This document shows positions 35,708 through 47,456 of a stretch of 64,000 nucleotides of DNA, piece by piece. Position 1 is the stretch's first letter. The number at the start of each line of letters is the position of its first letter. The translations under genes and the position numbers were made by a program. The notes under the pieces were generated by a model. It was not told the origin of the DNA. It ran no database searches and worked only from the letters and a program-made list of their open reading frames with translations. Origin of the DNA: Flexamia atlantica (lineage: Eukaryota; Arthropoda; Insecta; Hemiptera; Cicadellidae); assembly GCA_035578135.1 (NCBI GenBank), contig JAQJVK010000019.1, positions 4,402,001 through 4,466,000 on the forward strand, written 5' to 3'.

Positions 35708-36710
35708 ACTAGCGTCTAGTGGGGCTCGTCAAACAGTGAAGAGAACCTGTCGACGCGTCGGAGTGGGGGGACCGCCCCTCCCCTCCCGCTCTCACCACCT
35801 ATCCGTCAAACCGACACCGACGCAAACAACAACTGCAGACGACAGACGGCATTATGTGTTTGTAACTGTATTATTATCAGTAATTAATTAATTGGCGTTC
35901 CGTAACTTATTATGTTATCCTTTTAACGTGAGTTTAATGAACAAATAAGGTATATCAGATAAAGTTATAATAGTCATATTAGCTACCTTGATTCACGGCC
36001 GTGCCGCGCGCGCGGTGAAATTTCTTGGAACTCAATCGCGCGCTATTTAGAAATAATTGTTATCTTACAAAATTAAAGTATGAACTCACACATAATATTA
36101 TTTATGTACTATTTATTCAACCATTTCCTTCATAAGGAAAATTTACAAGCCTTAAAAAGACTAAAATATCATTAAATAAACCATAACACATATTCCCGCG
36201 CCCGCACGAATCACGGAACGCGCGCATTCTTATTACGTGCTATTTAGAATTACTTAATGTCATAATTTACCAAACTAGATTATTAACCCTTACATACCGC
36301 ATATGTACCATGTATTCGTCTAATTCTCACATAATAAGATTAATAAGCGTTAAAAAGATTAAAATGTCAACATGAATATTCCCGCGTTCACGATTCTCGG
36401 AAAGCGGGCATTCATGTTTACACTTGTTTTTGACAAATAAGTATTGTTATATTTTACAAAAATGCGGTATCAACTCTTACGTAATACTAGTGTATAAATT
36501 ATTTGATCGTTACATAAAAAATACCATCCCTTTCCATTCCATACCATACCATACCATTCCTTTAAAGTATCAACACAGATACTGACGCACGTATTTCCGC
36601 GCGCTTCAATTTGAATTCGCGCGCTTTACCGCCCCTCCCATCATTGACCCCCCACTCTGCCGCGCCAAGTGGTTCTCTTCAACAGATGACGAGCCCCACT
36701 AGACGCTAGT
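35708..36710. mobile_element. MULE-like TIR element with 9-bp target duplication
   Basis: The 1003-bp element has inverted ends ACTAGCGTCTAGTGGGGCTC. TATTTTCAA is duplicated directly outside (35699-35707 and 36711-36719). A 9-bp duplication with long TIRs is typical of Mutator-like elements. The interior is AT-rich with CGCG words and no transposase. Confidence 0.75.
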
Positions 36711-37259
36711 TATTTTCAACACATCTTTAAATATTGCCTTCATTCCGTGTAATGCAGTGTTTTAGTACCAGTAACAACTATTATGTTTGTTGTTAGCAAA
36801 AGAGTAACAAACTCACTCTATTAATGCCCTATTAATATAATGACGGGTGGTCAATAAAAAAATCTTCCAATCTCAAAAAACCGATCTTTGATTTTTTTAT
36901 TACTCAGTTATTCTTAAGCGAATATTGTAGAGTACGACTCTTAATTTAATGCCATGTTTTCTGACAAAGGTGGTTATCGAAGCAAAAACCTTACTCTTCA
37001 GGTAACTCAACGTCCAAAACTCAAAGGGTGTTATGTTTGGAGACTGATATGCTCTTGTTAGGAGTCACTGCCAAACAAACATTGCTTAGAATTAACATAA
37101 TATTTTTTTCGTATTCTGTTTCCGCCTGGAAATCCGAAATAATTTAAACCACCAGCGTTACTGAAAATGGCATTAAATAATGAATAGTTCACATCAACAT
37201 TCACGTCCCTAACTAATAAATGGCTAAGCTGTAACAAAATATGACTTAACTAGTTATCC

Positions 37260-38430
37260 TATCGAAAAACAAAGATCAATACTGTATTTAAATAAATTTT
37301 TCAACAATTTATGTTTTTATTTTCGGATATTTTGCTCGATCTCACCTCTTTCACCCCTAACATGGGCCCTTAACAGGTTATTTTCCACTTTATCTTTTGG
37401 TTTTTCTTTATTTGTTGGTTAATTTTTAATCTTGATTATAAGTTTTGACATGACGAGAGTCAGTTTTACCGTCCAGTTTTACGCCCCATCAAAGGTCATT
37501 CGCCAGTTTCTTCGGTTTCAACTCCTAAAAGAGTCCTAAAGTTGAACTTTCATCAAATTTGAACTTTCCTCGTGGGGTTTTCTAACATATTCTTAAATGA
37601 TAGACCCAAGTTTTGACTTGGTATTACTCAGTGTCCCCGCCCACGCTTAAGCGAAGTCATTGGCGTTCTCTCACCCCTTTCAACCCCTATATACAACCAA
37701 TAAATGAAGCAAATTAAACTATTTTCAAATGTTTGGCATTGTTATTTCTATACAAATACTTATGCCTAACCCCCTGGCCCCCGACCCTCTACCCCTTCAA
37801 ATAATTAACAACCACCAAACTAGTGGTCCTTTTTTTTCTATTGAAAAACAAAGCTCAATACTGTATTTAAATTAGTTTTTCTACAAATTTGGATTTTTAT
37901 TTTCGAATATTTTGCCCTATCTCACCTCCTTTACCCCTAAAATGGGCCCTGAAATAAATTTGTTTGTAAATTTCCACTTTGGTTTTTTGGTTTTTCTTTA
38001 TTTGTGAGTTTATTTTTTATTTCGATTCAAAGTTTGACATGGAGAGAGTCAGTTTTACCGCTCAGGTTTAGGCCTCTATCAATGGTCATTTGCCAATTTA
38101 TTTCGTTTCAACCCCTAAAAGAGTTCTAAAGTTTAACTTTAATTAAATTTTAATTTTCCCCGTGGTTTTTTCTAATATCTTCTTAAAATGAGAGACCCAA
38201 GTTTTGACTTGGGATTACTCGGTGTCACCGCCCACGTTTAAGCGGAGTTTTTGGCCATTTTTCACCCCATTCAACCCCTACAAACAACCAAAAAATGAAG
38301 CAACTTATACTATTTTCAAATGTTTGACATTGCTATTTCCAAACAAATACTTTTGCCTAACCTCCTGGCCCCCGGACCCTCTCCCCGTTCAAATAATTAA
38401 CCTTCCACAACCAACAACCCCCACCACCAA
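37260..38430. repeat. degenerate tandem repeat, period about 579 bp
   Basis: 37263-37840 and 37843-38420 align throughout; for example 'gaaaaacaaagctcaatact' versus 'gaaaaacaaagatcaatact', and 'cccaagttttgacttgg' in both. Partial third and fourth units extend toward 38960. They contain frequent 'cacccctttcaacccct' words. Non-coding. Confidence 0.7.
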
Positions 38431-39120
38431 ACATCCCCCTAAACCCCAACATACCTTTGTATGTAGTTTTATTAACTTTCCCTTGTGACTTTAATATCCA
38501 AACCCCCCTCACTCGAGGGATTTTTACCCCTCAGGTTTGTCAGAGGTCATTCGCCGATATTACCCCATTTTAACTTTTAAAATACTTGTCTTAAGTTGAA
38601 CCTTTATTTTTTGAAATTTTCTCTTGTTAAAAAAATTATTATTTGATTGAGAGGTCCAGAAGGGATTTTTTATTGTTACCTCCCATGAATAACCCTAAGT
38701 TATTTGTCATTTCTAAACGCTTTCGACCCCTAATCCCGCCAATAAAAAAAGAAAAATCAAGTACTATTCAAAAGTTTGGCAATACTATTTTAAAACAACA
38801 ATTTTGTCTCACACCTGGCCCGGTATTATCAGAGGCAAAAGCTACTCGCCAACTTAACCCCATTTCAACTCCATGAAAAAGTTCTCTAAATCCGAACCTG
38901 CAATGAGTTTACAATTTCTCTGGTGGTTTTTACCATGTTAAGATATCTTGAGGTAGGAATTTCAACCAAAACAATTAAATAAATTTGGTCTTGTGTCTTT
39001 TCAAAATCAAAACCCCCTTCTTTGGGACTAAAAATGGGAGGTCTGGGGGCGGAGTATTGTTCAACTGCGGGAGAACACAAACGGGGGCCTGGGGGCGAAG
39101 CCCCCAGCGAGCGAAGCGAG

Positions 39121-39765
39121 TCTATATATATATATCTATATATATATCTATATATATATATGTGTCTTTAAGCACGATAACTTGCGCAAAAATGGTCCAA
39201 TCGGAATGAAATTTGGCATAGACGTGTAAAGTAGTAATTATTCGGACGAGTTCGTAAACCAGCCCGATCGGACCACCGGAAGGGGGGGTAAAGGGGGGTA
39301 AACCCCCCCAAAAATGGGTTTTTTGAGATTTTTACATAGAAAAATAAAATTTTTCAAATTTTTATTGGCACCATTGAATTCAGCCCAAAAAAACAAACAA
39401 TTTAGTATCTTGAATCATGGCTCTATGTCCATTGGTTGCCGAGCTATTGAAAGTGGTAAACGCAGTACGTTGTCCCAATGCTAACCTTATGGGAAATAAG
39501 TAAAATTCTATATCTCGCTTATTTCTCAACATATCTTGTTAAAACTTGCTAAATAGCTTCTTATAGTTCAGATCTACTAAATATTGAATTAAAACCACCC
39601 AGTTTTAATATACCTGTAGCAGCAAACCTCCATACTCATTCCCCATGTTATTCTTATGGAGCTTACAAAAACACGTCAAATCTCGCTATGTTGGATCGAA
39701 ATAAGTTGTTTTGCACTTGAAATTCGCTGAGTATGCAGGTCTGCTGCAACGGGGGTATTTTGAAT
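39121..39765 (+). repeat. repeat family A tail
   Basis: The TA/TCTATA array (39121-39160) is followed by the standard tail, ending 'ctgcaacgggggtatttt' at about 39762. It completes the copy begun at 34576. Confidence 0.7.
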
Positions 39766-40325
39766 TTTTGATTTTAAAGTATATTTACCCCATAAAAATT
39801 ACAAAAATCCAAATTTCTCAAAAACGGCTCAAACGATTTTGATAAAAATTTCACAGTGTTTAGTGCTTAAGATAGCGAACAAAATGACACCACCCGCATG
39901 TCTGTAAAAATTAAGGTTCAGAAGTTATGGGAGTTAAAGTGTTAAAAAAGTCATATTTTTCAAATTCTACAAAATCTGTAAATTCTAAAGAAAATATACT
40001 TGCAACCATTAAATTTGGTTTGAGAAACTAAATCATCTAAAGTTTTGAATCATTAGTCTACGACAACTGGTTGCGGAGATAATTGAAATATTTGGGTCGG
40101 CGGTAAACGCAGTGCGTTTTCCAATGTTATTCTTATGGCAAATATTTAAAAACCGATATCTCCGTTATTTACTAACCGATTTTGATAAAATGTTGTATAT
40201 GTATTTGTGTGGTTATTAATTGTTTTTTTGTTGGTTTGTTTTGTTTCATCATACAAGTTTTTTAATTTTAAATTACTTTAAATGTGTCAGTTTCCTCAGT
40301 TTCCTGATACCGTTTATTTTATATA
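39766..40325 (+). repeat. repeat family B tail
   Basis: Matches 27045-27605 of the B copy ('aaacggctcaaacgattttg', 'caactggttgcggagataat', ending 'gataccgtttattttatat'). Confidence 0.65.
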
Positions 40326-40924
40326 AACAAATAAGTACCGTAATTTATAGTTCATCCGTTTTATAGCTAGTTTTGAGCAATGGGAACAGTTTTTACACCT
40401 TAAGAAATTGGAATGGAATGGAGTGAAAGTTCAGAACACCACAGCTGATGTCAAGTTGTAATAGCCTGACACGTTGGGGTTTTTTAACAGCTGTTCATTT
40501 ATATAATTATTGTGGTTTGTAGATAAATACAGTTGTTTGTTGAAATTAATTAATTAAATCAAAATAAATTAACTGTCCCGGATTATTGGAAATAAACAAT
40601 GATCGACAACTCAGGCAACTGAGTTGGCCATAGCTCAAGATAAAACCATTGTTGTGAGGTCAATGATTAAATTGACTATATAACTGAAGGCCTAGTAGTT
40701 TTTCGAATACTACGGAAGTAGTGGAGTAGCACAGGTTTTCAATGTTGCAAACTTGGATTTAAATTACTTTAAAAGATGCTGACAAAAAAACAGAATATGG
40801 TGCGCGTTTGCGAGGTTTTAATTGACTGTCCTAGGATGTGTTTGTCAAGCAGGGGTCAACGGTCAGGCCGCCCAGCGCGATAACGGCCTCGGTCTCCTCC
40901 GAGCCCAAATACAGAAATCACTTC
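40326..40924. other. unassigned sequence with a GC-rich patch
   Basis: Mostly AT-rich. A GC-rich 80-bp patch (40845-40930) could be read on the minus strand as a short peptide containing TEAVIALGGLTVDPC before a stop. It joins family A directly, so it may be a captured exon fragment. There is no splice or homology support. Confidence 0.25.
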
Positions 40925-40929
40925 TACAA

Positions 40930-41690
40930 GGTTTTTTTAACGAATTTCCCCTATAGGGAAGAAGCTGTTACCGTAGTACTCATGGTAAGACCTAAGCCCG
41001 AGATCATGATAAATTTTCGTTTTGGGGCCCTCAGAAGCAAAAAACATTATTCGTTCATTTTCATACATAGCCTATACTATACATGTCTTTAAGCACGATA
41101 ACTCACGTAAAAATGGTCCGATCCTAATGAAATTTGGCATGGATGTGTAAAGTAGTAATTATTCGGACGAGTTCGTAAACCAGCCCGATCGGACTACCGG
41201 AAGGGGGGGGGGGGTAAAGGGGGGTAAACCTCCCCAAATTTTTTTTTTAGTTTTTTACATAGAAAAATAAAAATGATCCAATTTTTGTTAACACCATTGA
41301 ATTCAGCTAAAAAAAACAATTTAGTATTTTGAATTACTGCTCTATGTCCATTGGTTACTGAGATATTAAAAGTGGTAAACACAGTATATTGTCTCAATGT
41401 TAACCTTATGGGAAATAAGTTAAATTCTATATCTCGCTTATTTCTCAACGTATCTTGATAAAACTTGGTAAACGGCTTCTTCTAGTTTAGATCTACTAAA
41501 TATTGAATTAAAACCACCCAGATTTAATATACTCGTAGCAGCAAACCTGCATACTCATTCCCCATGTTATTTTTATGGAGCTTACAAAAACATGTCAAAT
41601 CTCGCTAAGTAGGATTGAAATATGTTGTTTTGCATTTGAAATTCGCTGAGTATGCAGGTCTGCTGCAACGGGGGTATTTTGTGGTAAGGG
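40930..41690 (+). repeat. repeat family A, near full-length copy
   Basis: It begins 'gaatttcccctatagggaag' and ends 'gctgcaacgggggtatttt'. The central TA microsatellite is almost absent (41068-41080), so this copy shows the element without insertions. Confidence 0.7.
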
Positions 41691-42399
41691 CCACGTAACA
41701 TTGGTCGAGTAACTCGGCCGAGTTGCTGTATGATCAGCTGATTCCTATTGTTTAGAATTGTCAACTCGACTCGCCTTTTAAAAAAGGTAGGTTTACATTG
41801 GTCGAGTCTCACTCGCCTGGTTAACTCGCCCTTCACTCGAACAAAGTGTGTCGTGGCCCAAAGGGAAGTTGTATTAAAAAGGTGTGCGTTTTTTTTTTTA
41901 ATTTCTGAGACACGTTACAATAAATAATGTTTGAAATATGAAAGAAATTTGTTAGACAAAAAGGTTTTGAGCACTTGAGAAACTATAACGGTACCTGCAT
42001 TGCTAGCAAAAGGGATTTTGTCAGGATACATTGTTCTTTCAAATGCTGTATCAGAATTTTTATAGATAGGCCTAACTGAAACCTCGTTTGCTATACTTCA
42101 AGTAAAAAGTTCTTTTTAGTTATTAAAGACACATAAATATTTATATCACTCCATCTTTTCCATAGTTTGAGGTTATTTATTATCACATCTCTAAAAAAGA
42201 TTTTTTTGTTATATATTTTAGAAACCATTAAAAACTTAGTTTTGTTTTTGTTTACAGTTACAAGAATAAAAATGTACCTGTGTGAATAACTCAAAGGAAT
42301 TATTTTAATCATGATTTGAGTCAGGTAATTGGTCATGGCTTATAGTCGGTGTTTTCATTTAATTTCCAAACCCAGGTAAGCCTTAAACACAAGTTAGGC
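41691..42399. other. unassigned sequence with repeated ACTCG words
   Basis: 'attggtcgagt' occurs twice (41702 and 41799) with other ACTCG-rich words between. The rest is AT-rich. No gene. Confidence 0.3.
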
Positions 42400-43160
42400 T
42401 TGAAATACCCCCGTTGCAGCAGACCTGCATACTCAGCGAATTTCAAATGCAAAACAACATATCTCAATCCAAAATAGCGAGATTTGACATGTTTTTGTAA
42501 GCTCCATAAGAATAACTTGGGGAATGAGTATGCAGGTGTGCTGCTACAGGTATATTAAAACTGGTTGGTTTTAATTCAATATTTAGTAGATCTGAACTAG
42601 AAGAAGCCATTTACCAAGTTTTATCAAGATATGTTGAGAAATAAGCGAAATATAGAATTTTACTTATTTCCCATAAGGTTAACATTGGGACAACGTACTG
42701 TGTTTACCACTTTCAATATCTCGGTAACCAATGGACATAGAGCAGTGATTCAAAATACCAAACTGTTTGTTTTTTTGAGCTGAATTCAATGGTGCCCACA
42801 AAAATTCGATAAATTTTATTTTTCTATGTAAAAAATTCAAAAAACCCATTTTTGGGGGGGTTTATCCCCCTTTACCCCCCCTTCCGGTGGTCCGATCGGG
42901 CTGGTTCACGAACTCGTCCAATTGATTACCACTTTACACGTCCGTACCAAATTTCATAAAGATCGGACCATTTTTGCACCCGCTATCGTGCTAACAGACA
43001 CATAGATATATATATATATATAAATTCAAACGAATAGTGTTTTTTGCTTCTGGAGGCCCCAGAACGAAAAGTTATAGTGGTCCCGAGCTTAAGTCTTACC
43101 ATGAGATCTACGGTAATAGCTTCTTCCCTATAGGGGAAATTCGCTAAAATATATCAAATT
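42400..43160 (-). repeat. repeat family A, near full-length copy, reverse orientation
   Basis: It starts 'aaatacccccgttgcagcag' and ends 'ccctataggggaaattcgct'. A short TA array lies at 43008-43021. Confidence 0.7.
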
Positions 43161-44187
43161 AAGAATTATTGTGAGTTTAGTAAAAGGTTTTCTTTCTTAT
43201 TTTTTTGGTACAATTTATTTGTATATCTGCTCTTAGTTCAGTAACTCTTTTAAGTTTAATTACCTCCAAATTGTGATTTGTATTTGAGTAATGATAATAA
43301 TTTTTTACCATTATGTAGAAACATGATGACTATTATATTACAAACTTTAAAAAAAAAACTCGACTCGAATAAAGCTTTGAACTCGCGGGTATTTTTCAAA
43401 AATCGACTCGACTCGACTCGTCTTCAAAAATCACTACTCGCACACCCCTACTTACCATCCAAAGTCAATGGATGCGACTTTAAGAATTTATTTAGTAACA
43501 ACAAACAAAAGTGATGGTACGACTGTTGCAGGGGTTTGGCGATAATCCCCTTCACGTGCCGATCTTGTACGAACCTTTCCCGGCCTCCAGTTTGAAATAT
43601 CGCTATTGGTCACAATATAGATTTTTGTATTACAGACCGAGATGTCCCATGCATTACGACTAATGTCAATTTTAGCATTGGGCTACGGCTTTTGACTCGA
43701 CCTTTACCTAATGTAAGGCCTTCGGTTCCTTCGTATTTTCACTGTTTTAACTGATACAATTTATAATTGGCTTTTGCAACCTGTTAGGTAAGGGAACAAA
43801 ATAAAACGGATAATTCAAAGTAACTTAACTCAAAACGAAAATGTAACTTACTTCGCCCACGCTAAAAATTTGAAACAGGTGTTTTTGTTACTGTACTCTT
43901 GTTTGTATCTGTCATTTGGAATTGGTTTTATTTGTTTACATTGTCTGCTCGGGTGGATATGTTGTTACAGCCAACTTACATAATATGACGACGATCAGGG
44001 GCGTACCCAGGGGGGTATCGGGATATACATCCCCCCCCCCCGAAATCTTTGGGCATTTTTGGAAATTTTTGGGAAGCTTAATAACTCGTTCAGAATGAAG
44101 GTGACTGCCGTAAAACAGAGAACACTAAACATTAATTACTCAATAAACTTTAATATGGGTTTGAAATAGTTAAATTATATTATAGTG
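43161..44187. other. unassigned AT-rich sequence
   Basis: An ACTCG-rich stretch (43355-43425) and a 'caggggcgtacccagggggg' word (43997-44016) followed by a C-run were noticed. The latter resembles a hAT end, but no partner end was found. No gene. Confidence 0.3.
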
Positions 44188-45112
44188 TAGGGGCATTTGT
44201 AAATAAAGGAAGGTCCGTGGGATTTTAAAGGAAGCAATTGTATGATTGGTGGCGATGGATAGGTAATAACATGAAGAATCGTGTACTACCGGGTGTTTTG
44301 CCTGAAAGTGTGGCAGAGCTGGTGTATGACGTCATACTTCCAAAATGGCCGCCAACGGTGACATTGATGCCTTTCTAGCGCTATAACTTGTTTATGGTTG
44401 ATTTTAAGAAAATTCTTTAAATGAAGTTTTTTATTAATAACAAGATAAGGAACAAAAAAGGTTCTTACAAAAATTTTTGATATATCTACCCAATGTTTAG
44501 ATATAAGTTGATCAAACATAGTATACCAGGTATCCCCCCCTAATTTTAGTAGTCCCCCCCTAACATTTTCCTATATTTTTTCAAATCTCAGTTCCACACC
44601 ACCCCCAAACATTATTGGGTAGTTAATACCTCATTTTGAGGGGATACCCAATTTTGGCCGCCATCTTGGATCCGCCATGTTGGATCCAAAATATTTTTTC
44701 TAGTATAAAAGTGGTGTTGCGACCCATTATTTCGAACTAAATTTTTTTACTGATTACAATGTCGCAATCCGTTTTTCAATATCTCAATTGGTTCTCATGA
44801 TACGAGCACTTTTAATTAATTTATTTTCAACCAATTTAAACATTATAAATTGATAAAATAGGCCCATAGCCACAAAATAATGCTAGATAGAGACGAATAA
44901 CCACCATCAGTCAATGCTGAGCGATTTACACTTAAATTTCACCAATTTAAATTTTTGGCGGCCATTTTGGAAGTATGACGTCATACACCAGCTCGGCCAC
45001 ACTTTCAGGCAAAACACCCGGTAGTACACGATTCTATATGCCATTACCTATCTATCGCCACCAATCGTACAATTGCTTCCTTCAAAATCCCACGAAATTA
45101 CATATGCCCCTG
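44188..45112. mobile_element. 925-bp element with long TIRs
   Basis: The ends 'aggggcat(t/a)tgtaa' are inverted, and the TIRs run for about 160 bp, including 'gtgtactaccgggtgttttg' and 'gtatgacgtcatac'. The interior contains C-run words (44536-44567) and no coding capacity. No convincing target duplication was seen. Confidence 0.6.
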
Positions 45113-45712
45113 AACTATTATTTTAAAGATAATTGATTCGGGGATTATATATTGGACTAGCAGTTGCCCGTGGCTTCGCTCACGATAACAATTTTAACAC
45201 CCGCTGCCTAAATAAAGATGGTGCCACATACTGAGTTTATGATTAAATAGATAAGGTACAAAAACTCTTGGTAACTTTAATATAGTACATATCACCTAAA
45301 AGAAAAAAGTCAACCATAAAACCATGATAAAAGGAACCAAACTATAAAAATCAGCTGTAGAGACCTATCTGTATGTGAAGCTTAAACCGCCTTCTTGACT
45401 AAATGAAAATTGACAATGTAATCGAAAGATCATCCATTTAATTATACAGAAGGACTTTAGACCGTTGAACCCACCGAAAAACCCAGAAAACCTTGAATTT
45501 TGAAAAACCCGTTCTCAGCGGATGCTTACGCCGAATAGGAACGTCCATGAAAAGTTTCAAGGTTCTAAGTCAAGTTCAAGTAGTTTGGGCTATGCGATGA
45601 TAGGTCAGTGGTATTTGACAAATATAAAGTAGATATACTTTTATCAGCCAGAAAGATTTTTAGGAATCCGCTAAGAACGCAGGTCTACTGCGATGGAGTA
45701 CTTAGAAATATT
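45113..45712. other. flank of the Polinton insertion; degenerate repeat remnants
   Basis: It contains 'gcagttgcccgtggcttcgc' (45162), a signature common at ends of insect retroelements. Near 45670-45700 a decayed family A end ('cgctaagaacgcaggtctac') appears. The last six bases (AATATT, 45707-45712) are the left target-site duplication of the Polinton. Confidence 0.45.
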
Positions 45713-46558
45713 AGTAGGGGGTATTGGTAGGTTCAACCCCAGCAGGGTGGTGGTGGTTGGTCTAAAAATAGAACCCCCCCCTCCCCCCCCTCCCCCCCCT
45801 CCCCCCTCCCCCCCCGATGGGACCACCCACGAAGCCTAGCAAGTTATTTTTTTTTATTGAGGTTATGTAACTTTTTTTTTTTTTTTGAGCTTACGTAATC
45901 TTTACCTAACCTAACCTAACTTAACCTAACGTTCACTTTTTGGTGACGTCATAGAGGTCAATGACCTTTCAACCTTAGGCCCCCCCCGGCTAAAAATAGA
46001 TTTCTAAAAATAGCTAACCTAACCTAACCTAACTTAACATAACTTAACCTAACATTGCTTCAGGACAATATTCCGTGCCAATTCGATGAACTTTTCTTCT
46101 ACAGGACAAAAATGATGGAACGACATGAAGCAATACAATCAATATACCAAGCATATCCCGCTGCTGACTTAAATGAAATAGAAAGAGCTTTTGATGAGAT
46201 GCACAAAAAGGAAGAGTACAACATTGAATATGTAGAATTATGGATATCATTCGGCGCTGATCAGTTGTACCTGCATGAAATCAATAAATACTGGTCAACG
46301 AAATAATACTTACCTTGAATCCTCTCCCTCCTTCATCAGCAAAATGGCCTTTTTTAAAGGGCACCATAAACTTTTAGATTAATTAGAAATAAGGCGGAAT
46401 ATGGCGCTCGCTTGCGGTCGCTCTGACAGCCTTCTGCCAAGAACAACTTCAGGTTGATGGCTTGTTACATCATAGTACTTAAGGGTAGGTGGCTTATCTA
46501 AATTAAAAAGTCTAAATACATGCCTAGCGAACACTACTTGCAACTAGGGAAAACAACC
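45713..46558 (+). repeat. Polinton left TIR
   Basis: Outer part: a C-rich tract (45772-45816) and poly-T runs. Then come telomere-like CCTAA strings (45904-45938, 46013-46050), followed by a short open frame. It matches the right TIR except for tract lengths, a 6-bp indel near 46511 and a segment that is duplicated only on the right. Confidence 0.9.
46112..46306 (+). CDS. TIR-borne small protein, left copy
   Basis: Sixty-four codons start at MMERHEAIQSIYQAYP and end NKYWSTK. The frame is open further upstream to 46055 but without an ATG. A strong splice acceptor (cttttcttctacag, ending 46104) sits just before the start, so it may be a spliced exon. The peptide is acidic and probably helical, with an alternating hydrophobic pattern (EIERAFDEMHKKEE). 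The right TIR holds the same frame in mirror orientation with only two residue changes in the longer reading. I do not recognise a family. Being transcribed inward from a TIR, it would exist in two copies per element. Confidence 0.4.
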   Translation: MMERHEAIQSIYQAYPAADLNEIERAFDEMHKKEEYNIEYVELWISFGADQLYLHEINKYWSTK

Positions 46559-47366
46559 GGCAGAGTGTTGATTGATTCTGAGAGAAGGGTTTTCCAAAAG
46601 GGAAACTAGTAAGTCAACAAATAACTGTTTGTAAGAGAGAAAGTGACTAAAGATAAACATCGACAAATAGCTCGAGGTAGGATGAGATAATCAGAGGGAT
46701 TGGTTAGACTTTCCTTGTGTTAGAAATAGCAATAACCTTCCACTAACGTCACGTGACTCCCCCCCACCCCCCCTCCCCCCCCTCCCCCCCCTCCCCCCCC
46801 TTGCGCAACATTAAGGAGTGGAGACAAAAAGGTGGTGGTGAAACGTAAAAGATTGGCTGAAACACCTGAGAGATGTGGAAAGTTACAAAATCAGAAATGA
46901 GGTTAACAAGACAAAATTAAACTGAGGAGTGTATTTACGAGCAATGGAATGTGGACAAGAATGTACTAGAAAGCTAGACTGATCGGGGAAAGTCCGGCGC
47001 CGCTCACCTAACTGTGGAATGCGGTCAAGAAAGCTAGACTAATTGGGGAAAGTCTGGCTTAATGGTGAAAGTCTGATGCTACATAGCTGCGCTGTGACCC
47101 CCCCTCCCCCCCCCCATACCAGTCAGGTCATTGACAGGATTATCGAAAGTAGACCTATTAGCAAAACTATAATCAGTGCTTTTTACTGGTGGAATTAGAA
47201 AGCTGGGGCTATTAGCAGGTATTAAGGGAACAATGTCTTGTTGGTTCTGGTTATAGCTGGAAATCTAGAAACTTCTGGGCAATGACCGTTTGGTCACGTA
47301 GACCTGCTTTCACCGTATACTGACCTCACTGTTTCTAGCTCAGTTTAGTTTGGGAGTTTGCGACGT
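46559..47366. other. Polinton internal non-coding region
   Basis: C-rich tracts lie at 46758-46801 and 47097-47116. A short duplication around 46918-47065 repeats 'gaaagctagact' and 'ggggaaagtc' words. No gene is seen between the left TIR and the polymerase promoter. Confidence 0.5.
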
Positions 47367-47371
47367 TCAGT
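47367..47371 (+). promoter_or_regulatory. candidate TCAGT initiator of the zinc-finger/polymerase gene
   Basis: TCAGT, the arthropod initiator consensus, lies 86-90 bp before a consensus splice donor. No TATA box is seen 30 bp upstream. The assignment is inferred from its position. Confidence 0.35.
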
Positions 47372-47456
47372 CAGCAAGTGTGCATGTGTTCTGTGCTGTG
47401 TACTCTTTGTGTCACAACACCCAGTGCTACATCATCTTTATTTCTTCAATCACTGC

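Larger units (their letters stand above)
34752..39120. mobile_element. 4.4-kb composite repeat D inside a family A microsatellite
   Basis: The segment interrupts the (TA)n array of an A copy. It ends with a GC-rich hairpin (gggggcgaagccccc, about 39092-39106) followed by 'agcgagcgaagcgag'. Hairpins near a 3' end are seen in Helitrons, but no TC start, CTRR end or Rep/helicase gene was confirmed. Inside are a MULE-like element (35708-36710) and tandem 579-bp repeats (37260-38430). Confidence 0.45.

Noticed and set aside
43997..44050. hAT terminus (caggggcgtacccagggggg)
   Set aside because: Only one end is visible and no matching inverted end or 8-bp duplication was found nearby.
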